Shown here piece after piece: positions 1-8,758 of a stretch of 64,000 bases of DNA. Under the pieces are notes generated by a model. The model had not been told where the DNA came from and did no database searches. It saw nothing but the letters and a program-made list of their open reading frames with translations. The stretch's first letter is position 1, and each line of letters opens with the position of its first letter. The stretch covers positions 1,335,501 through 1,399,500 of the forward strand of contig NZ_CP009452.1 of NCBI RefSeq assembly GCF_001278035.1, given 5' to 3'. The translations under genes were made by a program, and so were the position numbers. This DNA comes from Sphingopyxis sp. 113P3. GTDB lineage: Bacteria > Pseudomonadota > Alphaproteobacteria > Sphingomonadales > Sphingomonadaceae.

Positions 1-1
1 C

Positions 2-232
2 CCAGCTTATTCTCATCGACGACGACGATCGACTAAGTCGAATTTAGCTTCAGGCTGCCTTCGACTCTTCGAAACCCCGATCGGCTATCTCACGCGCTGG
101 CGGATGATGCTGGCGGGCGAGCAGTTGATCCATGGTTCCGAGCATGCGTTAAATACCGCCTTCTGGCGAACCATGGGATGTTCGCCGCGGCGCTATGCCC
201 GCGAGGCGGTAGCGGTGACAGGAGCCTCTTGA
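2..232 (+). pseudogene. AraC-family regulator, C-terminal remnant
   Basis: The frame ending at the TGA at 230-232 reads ETPIGYLTRWRMMLA and then SEHALNTAFWRTMGCSPRRY, which match the two conserved blocks of the AraC/XylS C-terminal DNA-binding domain. The linker that should separate the two helix-turn-helix motifs is shortened, and the residues before ETPIGYL do not look like AraC. The frame is open to the window edge, so the N-terminus is either outside or lost. An IS3-family element starts about 65 bases downstream and separates it from an unrelated adhesin gene. I read it as a non-functional remnant. Confidence 0.6.
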
Positions 233-335
233 TCCGCGCCGCCCAGCGCCGGTTTCTTCCTGCGCTGCAAACTTGCCGCTTGTTGTGCCTGCTCCCCGTC
301 AGCACCAATGGCACAGATTTGAGGTTGTGATTTAA

Positions 336-392
336 GGAGGATTTGGGCTTCGTCGTAGTGACGAAGGAACGAAGATGAAGCCCAAATCCTCC
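336..392 (+). promoter_or_regulatory. Stem-loop burying the IS3 orfA start codon
   Basis: Positions 336-350 are the perfect reverse complement of 378-392 (arm GGAGGATTTGGGCTT). The pairing continues inward through 351-354 with 374-377, including one G-U pair. The orfA ATG (375-377) is therefore base-paired in the stem. Such structures can silence transposase translation from read-through transcripts, as known for IS10 and IS50; this role here is inferred. Confidence 0.6.
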
Positions 393-761
393 AATGCAAA
401 ATCGCCGACCAAGGCCCCTGCGGAGCGGGTGGTGAAGGACATCCGGCGTGCAACCCGCCGGCACTTCTCGGCCGAAGACAAGATCCGCATCGTGCTGGAT
501 GGCCTGCGCGGCGAGGACAGCATCGCCGAGCTGTGCCGCAAGGAAGGCATTGCCCAGAGCCTGTATTACACCTGGTCGAAGGAGTTCATGGAAGCCGGCA
601 AGCGCCGCCTGGCCGGCGACACCGCCCGTGCCGCGACCACTGGCGAGGTGCAGGATCTGCGCCGCGAAGCCCGCGCCCTGAAGGAATGCGTTGCCGACCT
701 GACCCTGGAGAACCGCCTGCTCAAAAAAAGCATGATCGCGGATGGGGGCGACGACGAATGA
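375..761 (+). CDS. IS3-family transposase OrfA
   Basis: This 128-aa protein is the DNA-binding first frame of an IS3-type transposase. It has an N-terminal helix-turn-helix (about residues 30-75, with FSAEDKIRIVLDGLRGE and SIAELCRKEGIAQSLYYTW) and a C-terminal leucine-zipper-like helix (about 95-122, with LKECVADLTLENRLLKKS) that dimerises in this family. The ATG is preceded by a GAAGGAA ribosome-binding site. The stop codon overlaps the orfB start (ATGA). A run of seven A at 723-729 near the 3' end allows a -1 frameshift into orfB. The start codon lies in a 19-bp hairpin. Confidence 0.85.
   Translation: MKPKSSNAKSPTKAPAERVVKDIRRATRRHFSAEDKIRIVLDGLRGEDSIAELCRKEGIAQSLYYTWSKEFMEAGKRRLAGDTARAATTGEVQDLRREARALKECVADLTLENRLLKKSMIADGGDDE
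723..729 (+). other. A7 slippery run, -1 frameshift site of the IS3 element
   Basis: Seven consecutive A lie near the end of orfA. The orfB frame is open through this point in the -1 register, so slippage would give the fused OrfAB transposase typical of IS3 elements. The AUGA overlap at 758-761 would also allow separate OrfB synthesis. Confidence 0.65.
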
Positions 762-1738
762 GGTATCCCGCCTCGGAGAAGCTCGAGATCATCCGGATCG
801 TCGAGCAGTCGCACCTGCCCGCCAAACGCACGCTGGACCAGCTCGGCATCGCCCGTCGGACCTTCTACCGCTGGTATGACCGGTTCCTCGAAGGCGGCCC
901 GGAGGCCTTGGAGGATCGGCCGTCGGCGCCGACCCGGGTGTGGAACCGCATCGGCGATGATATCCAGGACCAGATCGTCGAGATGGCCCTGGACTACAGC
1001 GAACTGTCACCGCGCGAGCTGGCGGTGCGGTTCACCGACGAGAAGCGCTACTTCGTGTCGGAAGCCACGGTTTACCGCCTGTTGAAGGCCCATGATCTGA
1101 TCACCAGCCCGGCCTATGTCGTGATCAAGGCCGCCGATCAGTTCCACACCAAGACCACCCGGCCGAACGAGATGTGGCAAACCGACTTCACCTACTTCAA
1201 GATCATCGGGTGGGGCTGGATGTACCTGTCGACCGTGCTCGACGACTTCTCGCGCTACATCATCGCCTGGAAACTGTGCACCAACATGCGGGCCGAGGAC
1301 GTCACCGACACGCTGGACATGGCGCTGGCTGCCTCGGGCTGCGACAGCGCCACCGTGCTGCACAAACCCAGGCTGCTCAGCGATAACGGTCCCAGCTACA
1401 TCGCTGGCGAACTGGCTGAATACATCGAAGCTCAGCAGATGAGTCATGTGCGCGGTGCACCGTGCCACCCTCAGACCCAGGGCAAGATCGAGCGCTGGCA
1501 CCAGACTCTGAAGAACCGCATCCTGCTGGAGAACTACTTCCTGCCCGGCGACCTCGAGGCCCAGATCGAAGCCTTCGTCGAGCACTACAACAATCAACGT
1601 TACCACGAGAGCCTGAACAACGTGACGCCCGCCGACGCCTACTTCGGCAGGGCACCAGCCATCATCAAACAGCGTGAAAGGATCAAACGACAGACCATCG
1701 AATATCGGCGCTTGCAACACCGCAAGCTCGCCGCTTAA
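758..1738 (+). CDS. IS3-family transposase OrfB (DDE integrase core)
   Basis: This 326-aa protein is the catalytic half of the transposase. A helix-turn-helix region (about 1-60, RRTFYRWYDRFLEGG) is followed by the rve integrase core. The DDE residues sit in MWQTDFTYFKI, LLSDNGPSY and QGKIERWHQTLKNR, so the triad looks complete. The C-terminal HYNNQRYHESLNNVTPADAYFG is the standard IS3 tail. The ATG overlaps the orfA stop. Both frames look intact, so the element may be active. Confidence 0.88.
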   Translation: MRYPASEKLEIIRIVEQSHLPAKRTLDQLGIARRTFYRWYDRFLEGGPEALEDRPSAPTRVWNRIGDDIQDQIVEMALDYSELSPRELAVRFTDEKRYFVSEATVYRLLKAHDLITSPAYVVIKAADQFHTKTTRPNEMWQTDFTYFKIIGWGWMYLSTVLDDFSRYIIAWKLCTNMRAEDVTDTLDMALAASGCDSATVLHKPRLLSDNGPSYIAGELAEYIEAQQMSHVRGAPCHPQTQGKIERWHQTLKNRILLENYFLPGDLEAQIEAFVEHYNNQRYHESLNNVTPADAYFGRAPAIIKQRERIKRQTIEYRRLQHRKLAA

Positions 1739-1801
1739 AATCCAGCCCCTGACGAGGCCCGCACTCCGCTAATTTACGCCGCGAGTTGTGCCAAATGTTC
1801 T

Positions 1802-4483
1802 GACGACGGACAGACAACGCTGACCATCACGCTGACAGACAGCGGCCTTGCTGCCACCAATGAGGACGCGGCTGTCAACGAAGCGGCGCTGCCGTTCGGG
1901 AGCAATCCTGGCAGCACCGCCGAAACCGTGTCGGGCTCGGTTGCGGATAATGTGACCGGCGGTGTCGGCGCGCTCACCTTCTCGCTGCTGGACAGCCCTA
2001 ACGGAAATTATGGCACGCTCACCTTCAATCCAAACGGGAGCTGGAGCTACACGCTGACCTCACCGGTCATCGGGCCGAGTGCCAACAATGGCACGAACAC
2101 GGTCAACAATGCCGAGACGTTCAGCTATCGGGTGACCGACGCCAACGGCAACACGTCGGTCAACAGCATCACCATCGATATCATCGACGATGTGCCGACG
2201 GCGACGACGCCGATCGCAGTCAATGTGATCAACCAGAATGGAGGGACGAACGCGGCCTTCCTCGATGCGGACAACAGCGTTGCGAACAATTACGGCGCCG
2301 ACGGCCCGGGCAAGCTGTTCTTCACATCAGACGCCATCACCGCGCTGGAAGGTCAGTCGCTCACCTCCGGCGGGCAGCCGCTCAATTATGCGATTTCGCC
2401 CGACGGATTGACCCTTACCGCCACCAAGCCCGATGCAAGCGTGGTCTTCACGATCCAGATCCAGCCCCCGGGCTTCAACGATCAGTACAAGGTCAATATC
2501 TCGCAGCCGCTCGACGCGGTTACCCAGATCGACTTCAACGCTGACGGCTATGATTTTTCGGGAGGCAATGTTGCGTGGAACTACTTCCGCGATGACGCTA
2601 CCCCCAATAGCCCGGACATCCTGCTGACGCCGATCGGCGCGAGCGGCCAGACCGTCAACACGAACGCCAATTCGGGCGGCGTGGGCGGCGGCGGCGGCGG
2701 CGGCGCCATCGAAGCGGGTGAAGGCCTGCGCATCGATTTCGTGACCGATCTCCTCGGCACGCCTTCGAGCGGCGGCTCGGGCTATCAGAACGCTGGCAAT
2801 CGCAATCACACCTTCTCCGATCACTACACCGTCAACGGTGCATCGGCGGTGTTCGCCTCGACAGCGGGATCGACCGTGCGCTTTGAAGTCAAGGATGACC
2901 CCGACGGCGTTGTCGGCAATGATGCGGTGGGCGATGGAACCACCGATGCGATCACGGCCGTTGCCATCCGCTTTGGTGCCTCGACGGTCACGGTGAACGC
3001 TTCTGGTTCGCCGCAGAATGTTTCGGTCGGGGGGCAGAATTATACCGTCACCTTCACAGGCGGTATCGTGACGATCTCGGGGATCGTGAGCGACACGCAG
3101 GTCGCGATCTTCACCGACGATGGATATAACAGCCTCGAAGTCTCCTATGTGTCAGGCTCGAGCTTCCGCATCGGCGATTTCGGCGCGTCCGCGATCACCA
3201 CGACCGAGCCCGTGCCGTTTACCGTGCCGGTATCGATCGTCGATGCCGATGGCGATGTCGCGAATGGCGCGGTGCTCTCGATTACCGCTGTCCCCGCGGC
3301 GCCGCCTGTGGCGCTCGACCTCGATGGCGACGGCGTCGAATTCCTGTCGCAGGCCGCCGGCGTCGCGTTCGATTACGACGGCGACGGCGTGGCTGAGCCC
3401 ACCGCGTGGGTCGGGCCCGACGATGGGCTGCTCGTCCATGATGCCAATGGCGACCGGGTGGCGAACGACGGCAGCGAGATTGTATTCGCTGTCGGCGCCT
3501 CGACCGACCTTGAGGGTGTGCGCCTCCGCTTCGACACCGATGGTGACGGAAAACTGACCGCCGCAGATGCCGAGTTTTCGCGTTTCGGGGTCTGGCAGGA
3601 TGCGAACAGCAACGGCGTCACCGATCCGGGCGAATTCAGCACGCTGTCCGAGCTCGGCATCGCCAGCCTCGACCTGACGTCGGACGGCAAGAGCTATGTT
3701 TCCGAAGGAGGCCAGGTGCTCGTCCATGGGACGGCGAGCTTCACCCGCACCAACGGGACGAGCGGCGCCCTTGCCGACACCTCTTTTGCAACGGCTCCTG
3801 CCGATCGGCGCTCGGCCGACCTGGCGCTCGTCGCCTCGCTTGCAGGCGCGCTTGCCGTCCCCGAAGTTCTGGCGGCGCATGATAGCAATCCCGCGGTTCC
3901 CGAAACCGCGGCCAATGCGCTGCCGAGCGCCGAAGTGGGCAGTCTCCACTTTGCAATCGGTACAGGATCAGAGCACGGCAATCTCCTCAACCTCGCCGAC
4001 CTTCTCCGACATGAGGGCGTGGCCAGCAAGGCCGATGCGTCATCCTCGCATTTGCCGAGCGATGCGCCCTCGTCGCCGAGCAACCTTGCGGCCGATGGGG
4101 TGGCAGAGGTCGCTACCGCCGTGCCGTGGCAATCCGAGGCGGGTGTCGATTTCGGCGGCTTGGTGACCGGTCAAATGGGGGGCGTTTCGCCAGAGGCTGT
4201 GATGGACGCGCTGCTCCTCCAGACCTCTGGCGAAGCGGTTGCCGTCAGCCAGGATGTGGCCTCGGTCCGCGAAGCGCTCGCAGAAGTGAGCGATGAGGTC
4301 GCCGTCAACGCGATCGTCGATCATTTCGCAGGCGACGCGCCCGCCGATGCGCCCGCCCCGGACGCGGGCGCAGGACACCAGCTTCTGGCGCAAACGCTCG
4401 ACGCGCAGGTTTTCCTCATGACGCGGGGAATGCTTGCCGATCATTCGATTGATGACGCGGCGCAGCTGGTTGCCGCGGCCTAG
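1802..4483 (+). pseudogene. Large RTX/VCBS-type adhesin, 5'-truncated by the IS
   Basis: The open frame resumes at about 1802, directly after the IS, and runs about 893 codons to the stop. No natural start was found; a GTG at 1928 is only the first candidate codon. The N-terminal part has a VCBS/cadherin-like repeat (GTLTFNPNGSWSYTL, ETFSYRVTDANGNTS). A glycine run lies near 2676-2706. From about 3312 come Asp-rich calcium-binding loops (LDLDGDGVEF, DYDGDGVAEPT, DTDGDGKLTAADAEF, WQDANSNGVTDPGE). The tail is Ala-rich and low in Lys/Arg, which suits a C-terminal type I secretion signal. OmpA, TolC, ABC and HlyD genes follow immediately, so this was almost certainly their substrate. The repeat region and N-terminal retention domain are missing here. 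Confidence 0.75.
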
Positions 4484-4512
4484 GGGGCGGATTCATCATG
4501 CAGGGGAGTCTC

Positions 4513-5187
4513 ATGAACAAACGGATCGGGATGGCGGCAACGGCGATCTGCCTCGCCGCGGGGGTATCGAATATTGCCATGGCACAAGGAAGCGAGCGCG
4601 GAGAGATCCAGCAGCGCTACGATGCTGCGCTTGCAGCGACGCTGGATCCGGCAACCATCGGGGCAAATGACGCGCGCTACACCTGGGCCTCTGAGGCAAA
4701 GGTGCAGTGCGCGATCGCGCTCGGCTATTTCAAGTCGGGAACGCGCGATGAAACCAGCATTGCGAGGTGCAAGGACGCCTCTGAGCGGATGGCTGGACAG
4801 CCCGCCTCGGAGCCGCTGCCGCCGCCGCCTCCGCCGCCGACCGAGACCTGTTCGCGCGAACTTCCCGGTATCGTCTACTTCGACTGGAACTCGTCCGAGC
4901 TCCCGGCTGAAGCATCGGAAACCGCACAATTTGTCGCGGCCAACGCTGCGCCCTGCGGTTGGACTTCGATCACGGTGACGGGGCACGCCGACCGTTCGGG
5001 CAGCAACGCATACAACATGGGCTTGTCCGCGCGCCGCGCCGAAGCGGTTGCCAACCTCATCGCGTCGTACGGGGTGCCGCGCGAGACGATCACGACCGCG
5101 CAGCGCGGCGAAGAGGAACCACGCGTGCTGACCGCCGACGGGGTGCGTGAACCGCAAAACCGTCGGGTTGAAATTGGCGTTCGGTAA
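4513..5187 (+). CDS. OmpA-family outer-membrane lipoprotein-like protein
   Basis: The product has an N-terminal signal peptide (MNKRIGMAATAICLAAG, cleavage likely after AMA), a short periplasmic segment, a proline linker (PPPPPPPP) and a C-terminal OmpA peptidoglycan-binding domain (about residues 110-224). That domain carries IVYFDWNSSELPAEA, VTGHADRSGSNAYNMGLSARRA and QNRRVEIGVR. I chose the ATG at 4513 over 4498 because GGGGAG lies six bases upstream of it. The gene sits between the adhesin and TolC genes and probably anchors the secretion apparatus to the cell wall. Confidence 0.82.
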   Translation: MNKRIGMAATAICLAAGVSNIAMAQGSERGEIQQRYDAALAATLDPATIGANDARYTWASEAKVQCAIALGYFKSGTRDETSIARCKDASERMAGQPASEPLPPPPPPPTETCSRELPGIVYFDWNSSELPAEASETAQFVAANAAPCGWTSITVTGHADRSGSNAYNMGLSARRAEAVANLIASYGVPRETITTAQRGEEEPRVLTADGVREPQNRRVEIGVR

Positions 5188-5203
5188 GGAATTGGGGGAT
5201 CAG

Positions 5204-6583
5204 ATGCGCAAGTTCACTTTCTTGGCTTCAGCGGCGCTTGTCTTTGCAGCGACCACGCCAGCCTTCGCCCAAGTCTCGATGCAGGAAGCGATCTCGCTGG
5301 CCGTCAAGACCAATCCCGAGATCCTGCAGGCCCAGTTCAACAAGGAAGCGATCGAGTTCGAGCGCAAGCAGGCCCAGGGCCTGTTCCACCCGCGGATCGA
5401 TGTCGAAGGCTCGGCGGGGGTGCGGCGGCTTGAAAACAGCACGCGGCGCGCGCTCGGGATTGCGAACGATGAACTTTACCCCCTCGAGCTCAGCCTCGGC
5501 GGCGAATGGACATTGGTCGACTTCGGGCGCCGGCGCGGCGAACTGCTGCGCCAGGCCGCCCGCGTTGACGGGGCGTCGCTCCGCGTCCTGGAACGCTCCG
5601 AATTTGTCGCGCTTGAGGTTGCGCGCCAATATCTCGACCTCCTCTTGCAGCAGCGCGTTCTCGCCGCCTCGCAGGACAATGCCGCCTTCCACCGGGCGCT
5701 CGTTGAGGACCTCGGCCAGGGCGTGAACCAGGGCTCGATCAGCGTTGCGGATCTCCAGCAGGCGGAGGAGCGGCTGCAAGCGGCGACCGCGCGGCAGGAA
5801 GAGGCGCAGCAGGCGTTCAACGAGGCGAACATTACGCTGCGCCGCCTGACGGGGCTCGACATCACCCAGCCTTCGCTGCCGCCCGTTCTCGCGAGCGCGC
5901 TGCCGACCACGCTCGACCAGGCGGTGGGCCTCGCACGCACGCGCAACCCCCTGGTGCGCGAAGCAACGGCCGACGTCGATTCGGCTAATGCCGCGGCAGC
6001 CTCGGCGAAGGGCGATCTCTATCCGACGATCGGCGTCGAAGTGCGGGGCCGGATCGGCGATGACATCGACGGCTTCCGCGGCGAGACGAACGATCTCCAG
6101 GCGCGCGCGGTGCTGCGCTGGAACTTGTGGGATGGCGGGATCAACCGGGCCAAGCTGCAGGAAATGGTGCGCCGGGCCAGCCAGTCGCGCTACCGCCTGC
6201 ACGAGCTGCAACGCGAGGCCGAACAGGATGTGCGTACGGCCTGGTCGGTGATGCAGACGCAGGGGAACCTCGTCGGGGTGCTCGAACGGCAAAGCCAGGT
6301 CAGCGACGATCTGCTGCTTTCCTACCGTAGCCAGTTCAATGTCGGGCGGCGTTCGCTCCTCGATGTGCTCGATGCACAGAACACGCGCTACAACACGCAG
6401 GTTCGGCTCGAAACGGCGCGTTTCTCGCAGATATTCGCCCAGTATCAGGCGCTTGCGGCCACGAACAGCTTCCTTGATGCGCTCAACGTTGCGCCGGGTA
6501 CCGGGGCAGGGGAGACGGAGCGGGAGCAGTTCCAATATGGGCCGCCTGTCCCTGCCGAACTGCAGCGGCGCGTCTATCCATAA
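5204..6583 (+). CDS. TolC-family outer-membrane efflux protein (type I secretion)
   Basis: This is the outer-membrane channel of the secretion system. A signal peptide (FLASAALVFAATTPAFA) precedes two OEP repeats. The first begins MQEAISLAVKTNPEIL and the second lies around TLDQAVGLARTRNPLVREA. Long amphipathic helices rich in Gln, Glu and Arg form the periplasmic coiled-coil barrel. The 459-aa length is normal for LapE/TolC-type proteins. The ATG at 5204 gives the signal peptide and is preceded by a GGGGGATC stretch; a GTG at 5147 would overlap the OmpA gene. It is in the same operon as the OmpA and ABC genes. Confidence 0.88.
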   Translation: MRKFTFLASAALVFAATTPAFAQVSMQEAISLAVKTNPEILQAQFNKEAIEFERKQAQGLFHPRIDVEGSAGVRRLENSTRRALGIANDELYPLELSLGGEWTLVDFGRRRGELLRQAARVDGASLRVLERSEFVALEVARQYLDLLLQQRVLAASQDNAAFHRALVEDLGQGVNQGSISVADLQQAEERLQAATARQEEAQQAFNEANITLRRLTGLDITQPSLPPVLASALPTTLDQAVGLARTRNPLVREATADVDSANAAAASAKGDLYPTIGVEVRGRIGDDIDGFRGETNDLQARAVLRWNLWDGGINRAKLQEMVRRASQSRYRLHELQREAEQDVRTAWSVMQTQGNLVGVLERQSQVSDDLLLSYRSQFNVGRRSLLDVLDAQNTRYNTQVRLETARFSQIFAQYQALAATNSFLDALNVAPGTGAGETEREQFQYGPPVPAELQRRVYP

Positions 6584-6619
6584 GGTGGTGATCGCTCCGG
6601 CGAATTAAGGCAAATTTCT

Positions 6620-8758
6620 GTGTCCAAAATCGAGGAATCAATCGAAGGGCGTCTGATCGATTCCCTCGTCGAATGTGTTGCGGAACTTTCGCGGCACTTC
6701 GCCGGGGGCCAGTCGCTCGCCGGACTCGACCAGTTGCCGCGTGACAGTCGGGGACTGCTCCCCGCCCACCAGGCAGGCGCCGCGCTTGATATCGCGGGCC
6801 TAAACTATGAACCGCGCCGGCCAAGGAAACTCCCGCGCGGGGCGGTGCATTATCCCGCGCTCGCCCAGATGGCGTCGGGCGAGTTTGTGATTCTTCTCGA
6901 AATTCGCGAGAGCGACCTGCTCGTCTGGCGGGCGGAGCGCGGGCGCGAAGAGTGGGAGCCTTTTGCCGAGGTTGCCAAGACATTTGGCGGCATGTTCCTG
7001 TCGGTCTACGGCGATCCCGACAAGATGCGCGAGGCAGAAGCCCCCTGGCATGCAAAGGGGCGCGGCCACTGGTTCTGGAGCGAGCTGCGCAAGGAACGCA
7101 GCGCCCTCTCGCCCGTCCTCCTCGCATCGCTTCTGATCAACATCCTTGCGATCGCGATGCCGCTGTTCACGATGAACGTCTACGACCGCGTCATCCCCAA
7201 TCGCGCAGGTTCGACCCTCTGGGTGCTCGCCATCGGCGTGATCATTGCCTTCGCGCTCGAATTTGCGCTTCGCAGAGCGCGCACGGCGGTCATCGACGAT
7301 GTGTCGCGCGACCTCGATATCCGGCTTTCGCAAAAGATATTCGGGCGGCTGCTTGCAACGCCGCTCGAGGAACGCCGGGGCCATACAGGCGCGCTCGCCG
7401 CGCGGGTGTCGGAATATGCGATTGTCCGCGAATTCTATGCGGCAACGACCGTGGTCCTGATCATGGATCTTGCCTTCCTCGCGGTCTTCGTTGCCGTGAT
7501 GGCCATTCTCGCAGGCTGGCTCGCGCTCGTGCCGCTGGCAATCATTGCGGCGATGATCGGGGCCGGGATCGTGCTCCAGCGCAGGGTGGTGACCGCCGCG
7601 CGCGATGCGCAGGCCGATGCCGGGCTGCAGCAGACACTCCTCGTCGAAGCGCTCGCAGGAGCCGAGACGCTGAAGAGCATGGCCAGCGAGGGCGGCATGC
7701 TCGGCCGCTGGCACCGCCTTGCTGAAATCGGGAGCCACTCGCAGCAGAAATTGCGCGACATTTCCTCGCTTGCCATCGGGCTCGCGCAGGTATTCCAGCA
7801 GGTCTCGACCATCGCCTTGATCATCGGCGGCTATTATCTCTTTGCCGCGGGCGAAATCACGATGGGCGCGATCATTGCCATCGTCATGCTGTCATCGCGT
7901 TCGCTCGCCCCCGCCGCGCAATTTGCCTTCCTGCTGACCCGCGGCAGGCAGGCGCAGGAGACGTTGGAGAGCATCGAGCGCCTCTTTGAAGGCGGCGACG
8001 AACGCAAGCAGGGCAGCAGCCTCGTTCTGACCGAAATCAAGGCGCCCGCGATAAAGCTCGAGAATGTGAGCTTCCGCTATCCCGGAAGCGAGAGTTCGGC
8101 TCTCGCGGGCATCGACGTTCAGTTCGAACCTGGCGAACGGGTGGCGATCGTGGGCCGTGTCGCGTCCGGAAAGAGCAGCCTCGGGCGCGTCATCTGCGGC
8201 CTTTATGCGCCCACCGAGGGCGCCGTGATGATTGGCGGGATCGACAGCCGGCAATATCGTCCGCAAGTCGTGCGCGAGGCGCTTCGCTTCGTCGGACAGG
8301 ATGCCGCCCTGTTCACCGGGAGCGTGAAGGAGAATCTGTCGCTCGGGCGGCCTGTTGCCGACGAACGACTGGTCGAGGCGATGAGAGCGACGGGAGCCGA
8401 CCTCTTCCTCTCGCGCGATGCTGGCGGGTTTGACCGGGCGGTCGGAGAAGGCGGCCGCGGCCTCTCGGGAGGACAAAGGGCGTTTCTTGCCCTCACGCGC
8501 GCGCTCGTGACGCCAAGCGAACTCCTGTTTCTCGACGAGCCGACGGGCGCGATGGACAGCCAGACGGAAAAGCAGTTCGTCGAGCGCCTCGCCGATGCGC
8601 TGACCCCGCGCCAGACTCTCATCGTTGCAACCCACAGGCCCGCGCTCTTTTCGCTCTGCCAGCGCTTGATCGTGCTCGACAGGGGGCGGGTCGTTGCAGA
8701 CGGACCGATTGCAGAGGTCATTGCGGCCGCGGGCGCTGCAGAAAGCATTACGCCATGA
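6620..8758 (+). CDS. Type I secretion ABC transporter, LapB-like
   Basis: This is a 712-aa inner-membrane permease/ATPase. Residues 1-140 form a soluble domain resembling a C39 peptidase fold with no evident catalytic Cys, as in LapB/HlyB-type exporters that do not cleave their substrate. Six membrane helices (about 165-430, with VLLASLLINILAIAMPLF and VLIMDLAFLAVFVAVM) precede the nucleotide-binding domain. That domain has Walker A GRVASGKSS, signature LSGGQRA, Walker B LLFLDEPTG and the switch His in ATHRP. Translation starts at GTG, and the stop overlaps the next gene by four bases. It probably exports the upstream adhesin. Confidence 0.88.
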   Translation: MSKIEESIEGRLIDSLVECVAELSRHFAGGQSLAGLDQLPRDSRGLLPAHQAGAALDIAGLNYEPRRPRKLPRGAVHYPALAQMASGEFVILLEIRESDLLVWRAERGREEWEPFAEVAKTFGGMFLSVYGDPDKMREAEAPWHAKGRGHWFWSELRKERSALSPVLLASLLINILAIAMPLFTMNVYDRVIPNRAGSTLWVLAIGVIIAFALEFALRRARTAVIDDVSRDLDIRLSQKIFGRLLATPLEERRGHTGALAARVSEYAIVREFYAATTVVLIMDLAFLAVFVAVMAILAGWLALVPLAIIAAMIGAGIVLQRRVVTAARDAQADAGLQQTLLVEALAGAETLKSMASEGGMLGRWHRLAEIGSHSQQKLRDISSLAIGLAQVFQQVSTIALIIGGYYLFAAGEITMGAIIAIVMLSSRSLAPAAQFAFLLTRGRQAQETLESIERLFEGGDERKQGSSLVLTEIKAPAIKLENVSFRYPGSESSALAGIDVQFEPGERVAIVGRVASGKSSLGRVICGLYAPTEGAVMIGGIDSRQYRPQVVREALRFVGQDAALFTGSVKENLSLGRPVADERLVEAMRATGADLFLSRDAGGFDRAVGEGGRGLSGGQRAFLALTRALVTPSELLFLDEPTGAMDSQTEKQFVERLADALTPRQTLIVATHRPALFSLCQRLIVLDRGRVVADGPIAEVIAAAGAAESITP

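Larger units (their letters stand above)
297..1805 (+). mobile_element. IS3-family insertion sequence (approximate ends)
   Basis: The element holds the usual overlapping orfA/orfB pair. Candidate ends come from an imperfect inverted repeat: CGTCAG plus TGGCACA at 297-315 against the reverse complement at 1787-1805. No target duplication is visible: the left flank is AraC-like and the right flank is in the adhesin. That fits an IS-mediated deletion or recombination better than a simple insertion. The ends are uncertain by tens of bases. Confidence 0.6.

Noticed and set aside
297..1805. Simple IS3 insertion with target duplication
   Set aside because: The flanks do not match each other and belong to different genes, so a simple insertion is not supported.
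2327..2824. Antisense open frames inside the adhesin and other GC-rich genes
   Set aside because: They follow the codon bias of the sense gene and carry no domain; shadows.
6800..7738. Long antisense frames in the ABC transporter
   Set aside because: Charged low-complexity translation with no domain; the sense frame is a clear ABC protein.
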